From: Microbacterium hydrocarbonoxydans
Lineage (GTDB): Bacteria > Actinomycetota > Actinomycetes > Actinomycetales > Microbacteriaceae
Direction: 5' to 3'
Assembly: GCF_000956475.1 (NCBI RefSeq)
Contig: NZ_JYJB01000010.1
Span: 744,001-808,000, forward strand
DNA: 64,000 nucleotides
In this document: piece after piece, positions 62,354 to 64,000 of the stretch
Layout: each line of letters begins with the position of its first letter
Position numbering within the stretch: the stretch's first letter is position 1
Notes under the pieces: model-generated
Database searches by the model: none
What the model was told of the DNA's origin: nothing
Seen by the model: only the letters and a program-made list of their open reading frames with translations
Program-made: the position numbers and the translations under genes

Positions 62354-63753
62354 AGCGACTCTCCTCTGCTGGAGTTCTGCTCGGACTCGACGGGGGCCTT
62401 CGCCTTCTTGCCGGCTTCGGCCTTGCCCTTGGACTTCTTCTTCTCGGCCTTGGCCTTGGCCGCCTTGTCGGCTGCCGCCTTTTCCGCTTCGGCGCGCACC
62501 TTCTTGGCGTCGGCCTTGGCCTGCTCACGTGCGGCAGCACGAGCCTTGGCCTCGGCCTTCGCCCGCTCGATGCGCTGCTGACGCCGCGTGGGAGGCGGGG
62601 TCTCTGGCAGTTCGACGGCGAGCCCCGACTCGGCCACGTCGCTCATCGCGTTGGCGTGGGTCACCGCATCCTTCCGCGAGCGCAGGAAGAGACCGACGAT
62701 GATCGCCACGGCGAGCACCGCGTCGACCGCGATGCCCCAGCCGCCGAGCCACTGGATCAGGAGCGCGGCGAGAGCGCCGACGGCGCCCGCCGCGGGAAGC
62801 GTGAGGAGCCAGCCGATCGCGATCCGCCCGGCCGTTCCCCAGCGCACGGAGGATCCGCGACGACCGAGGCCAGAGCCGATCACGGAGCCCGATGCGACCT
62901 GCGTCGTCGACAGCGCGAAGCCGAAGTAGCTGGAGGCCAGGATGGTCGCGGCCGTGGAGCTCTCGGCCGCGAAGCCCTGCGCGGGCTTGACGTCGGTGAG
63001 ACCCTTGCCGAGCGTGCGGATGATCCGCCAGCCGCCGAGATAGGTTCCCAGGGCGATCGTGACGGCACACGCGACGATGACCCAGAGGTGCGGATCGGCC
63101 TGATCCTGGCTCTGCCACCCCACCGTGATGAGGGCGAGAGTGATGACGCCCATGGTCTTCTGCGCGTCGTTCGTGCCGTGCGCGAGGGCGACCATCGAGG
63201 AGGTGAAGATCTGGCCCCACCGGAATCCGTCGCGTCCGTCGGGCTTGTTGTCGTAGCGACGCGTGATCGAGTACGCGATCTTCGTGGCCGCGAACGCGAT
63301 GATGCCCGCCGTGACGGGGGCGATGACCGCCGGGAGCACGATCTTCGACAGAACGGCCCCGAAGTCGATGCCGCCGAATCCGACACCCACCAGGGTCGCG
63401 CCGATCAGACCGCCGAACAGCGCGTGCGAGGAGCTGGAGGGAAGACCCAGCAGCCACGTCAGCATGTTCCAGGTGATCGCGCCGATCAGTCCGGCGAAGA
63501 TCATCGGCAGGAACGCATCGGATACTCCGTCGTCGCGGATGATCCCGTGCGAGACGGTCTGCGAGACCTCGGTCGACAGGAAGGCGCCGACGAGGTTCAG
63601 CCCTGCGGCCAGCAGGACGGCGGTCTTGGGCTTGAGGGCTCCGGTCGCGATGGGCGTGGCCATTGCGTTCGCGGTGTCGTGAAACCCATTGGTGAAGTCG
63701 AAGAACAGTGCCAGTGCGATCACCAGCACGACGATGAGGGCTGCGGTTTCCAC
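62350..63753 (-). CDS. PiT family inorganic phosphate transporter
   Basis: 467-residue phosphate:cation symporter. It has the two inverted PiT repeats: FDFTNGFHDTANAMATPI near the start and GQIFTSSMVALAHGTNDAQK in the second half, plus GLPSSSSHALFGGLIGA. About ten membrane helices. The last 80 residues form a highly charged Ala/Lys/Glu-rich helical tail unlike typical PiT. GTG 63753 is chosen (METAALIVVL); ATG 63822 in frame would add 23 Ser-rich residues. Confidence 0.92.
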   Translation of the reverse strand: METAALIVVLVIALALFFDFTNGFHDTANAMATPIATGALKPKTAVLLAAGLNLVGAFLSTEVSQTVSHGIIRDDGVSDAFLPMIFAGLIGAITWNMLTWLLGLPSSSSHALFGGLIGATLVGVGFGGIDFGAVLSKIVLPAVIAPVTAGIIAFAATKIAYSITRRYDNKPDGRDGFRWGQIFTSSMVALAHGTNDAQKTMGVITLALITVGWQSQDQADPHLWVIVACAVTIALGTYLGGWRIIRTLGKGLTDVKPAQGFAAESSTAATILASSYFGFALSTTQVASGSVIGSGLGRRGSSVRWGTAGRIAIGWLLTLPAAGAVGALAALLIQWLGGWGIAVDAVLAVAIIVGLFLRSRKDAVTHANAMSDVAESGLAVELPETPPPTRRQQRIERAKAEAKARAAAREQAKADAKKVRAEAEKAAADKAAKAKAEKKKSKGKAEAGKKAKAPVESEQNSSRGESL

Positions 63754-63909
63754 CGTTCGCTTTCGGTCGTTTGAGGAGGAAGGTGATGTCGACGGGATCG
63801 ACGTGACGAACGAAGAGTTCATCGTGGGTTTTTCTTCCGTTTACCGGCCCCGGTAAATCCTCCCATCCGGGCCGGAGCCGGTCAACTCGACCTGGGCTAG
63901 CGTGGAACG

Positions 63910-64000
63910 GTGACTGACGCACCGATCGCCGCCCGACGCCCGACCTCCCGCACGCATCACGGCGACACCTTCGAGGATCCGTACGAGTGGTTGCGCGACA
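63910..64000 (+). CDS. S9 prolyl oligopeptidase, 5' end (partial)
   Basis: Only the first 30 codons are in the window. They read VTDAPIAARRPTSRTHHGDT then FEDPYEWLRD, the characteristic N-terminus of oligopeptidase B/prolyl oligopeptidase family enzymes. TAGCGT (63898-63903) six bases before GTG 63910 suggests a leaderless mRNA. The catalytic domain is outside the window. Confidence 0.8.
   Translation, partial: MTDAPIAARRPTSRTHHGDTFEDPYEWLRD

Noticed and set aside
1..64000. Search for tRNA, rRNA, CRISPR arrays, insertion sequences, prophage, toxin-antitoxin or defence islands
   Set aside because: No cloverleaf-type sequence, regularly spaced repeat, transposase, integrase, or defence-type nuclease/helicase gene was recognised by eye.

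Overview
The window is high-GC (roughly two thirds G+C by eye) actinobacterial chromosome. Gene content and order point to Microbacteriaceae, most likely Microbacterium or a close relative. Supporting signs are the conserved leftward block ftsK-pgsA-cinA-clgR-DUF3046-recA-recX-miaB-miaA-dapF, the dapA-rnj and thyA-folA pairs, DUF5302/DUF4395/DUF3046 proteins, and many start codons preceded at 6-7 nt by a TANNNT -10 element, which suggests leaderless mRNAs. This is ordinary chromosome: I see no phage, insertion sequence, CRISPR array, rRNA or tRNA.

Layout. 0-12 kb: a methyltransferase, then a long leftward housekeeping series (HAD phosphatase, dapF, tRNA A37 modification by miaA/miaB, recX/recA with a LexA box, clgR, cinA, pgsA, ftsK). 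12-23 kb: GNAT, RNase J, dapA, a free-standing EF-Tu domain-2 protein, NUDIX, SDR, folA/thyA, a thioredoxin/DUF4395/OsmC group, dapB, a phosphatase, an aldo/keto reductase. 23-25.5 kb: pnp with a long leader and TTG start. 25.8-45.9 kb: an accessory-looking interval between pnp and rpsO, two genes often adjacent in bacteria. It holds a UDP-glucose dehydrogenase, a glycosyltransferase/SGNH-hydrolase fusion, DedA, dctA with a divergent CitA/CitB-type two-component system, a flavin oxidase, an FMN reductase/LLM monooxygenase pair, an acyltransferase/serine hydrolase pair, the efeUOB iron operon with a DtxR-like box, a 2OG dioxygenase, and a regulator/membrane-protein module bounded by a 27-bp direct repeat. 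45.9-55.3 kb: rpsO, an EamA exporter, an AlkA-like glycosylase, YceI, FKBP, and a polyamine-type ABC transporter (potABCD-like) with a divergent FadR/GntR regulator and a soluble cache-domain protein. 55.3-64 kb: PrsW protease, FAH-family hydrolase, aspartate ammonia-lyase, class III phosphodiesterase, a reductase with a divergent TetR regulator, a PiT phosphate transporter, and the first codons of an S9 peptidase.

Functional links: three lysine/DAP-pathway genes (dapA, dapB, dapF) lie in separate places. Iron uptake (efeUOB) has its own operator. The yceI gene and the LLM/FMN-reductase operon share an 18-bp palindrome and are probably co-regulated. No large unknown multi-gene system stands out. 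The most interesting items are small: the operator/direct-repeat module near 45 kb, the shared palindrome, a CitA-type kinase lacking its cytoplasmic PAS domain beside dctA, the GT4-SGNH fusion, the solo EF-Tu domain II, an AlkA homologue with Glu at the catalytic Asp position, and probable leader-RNA controls at clgR, pnp and rpsO.
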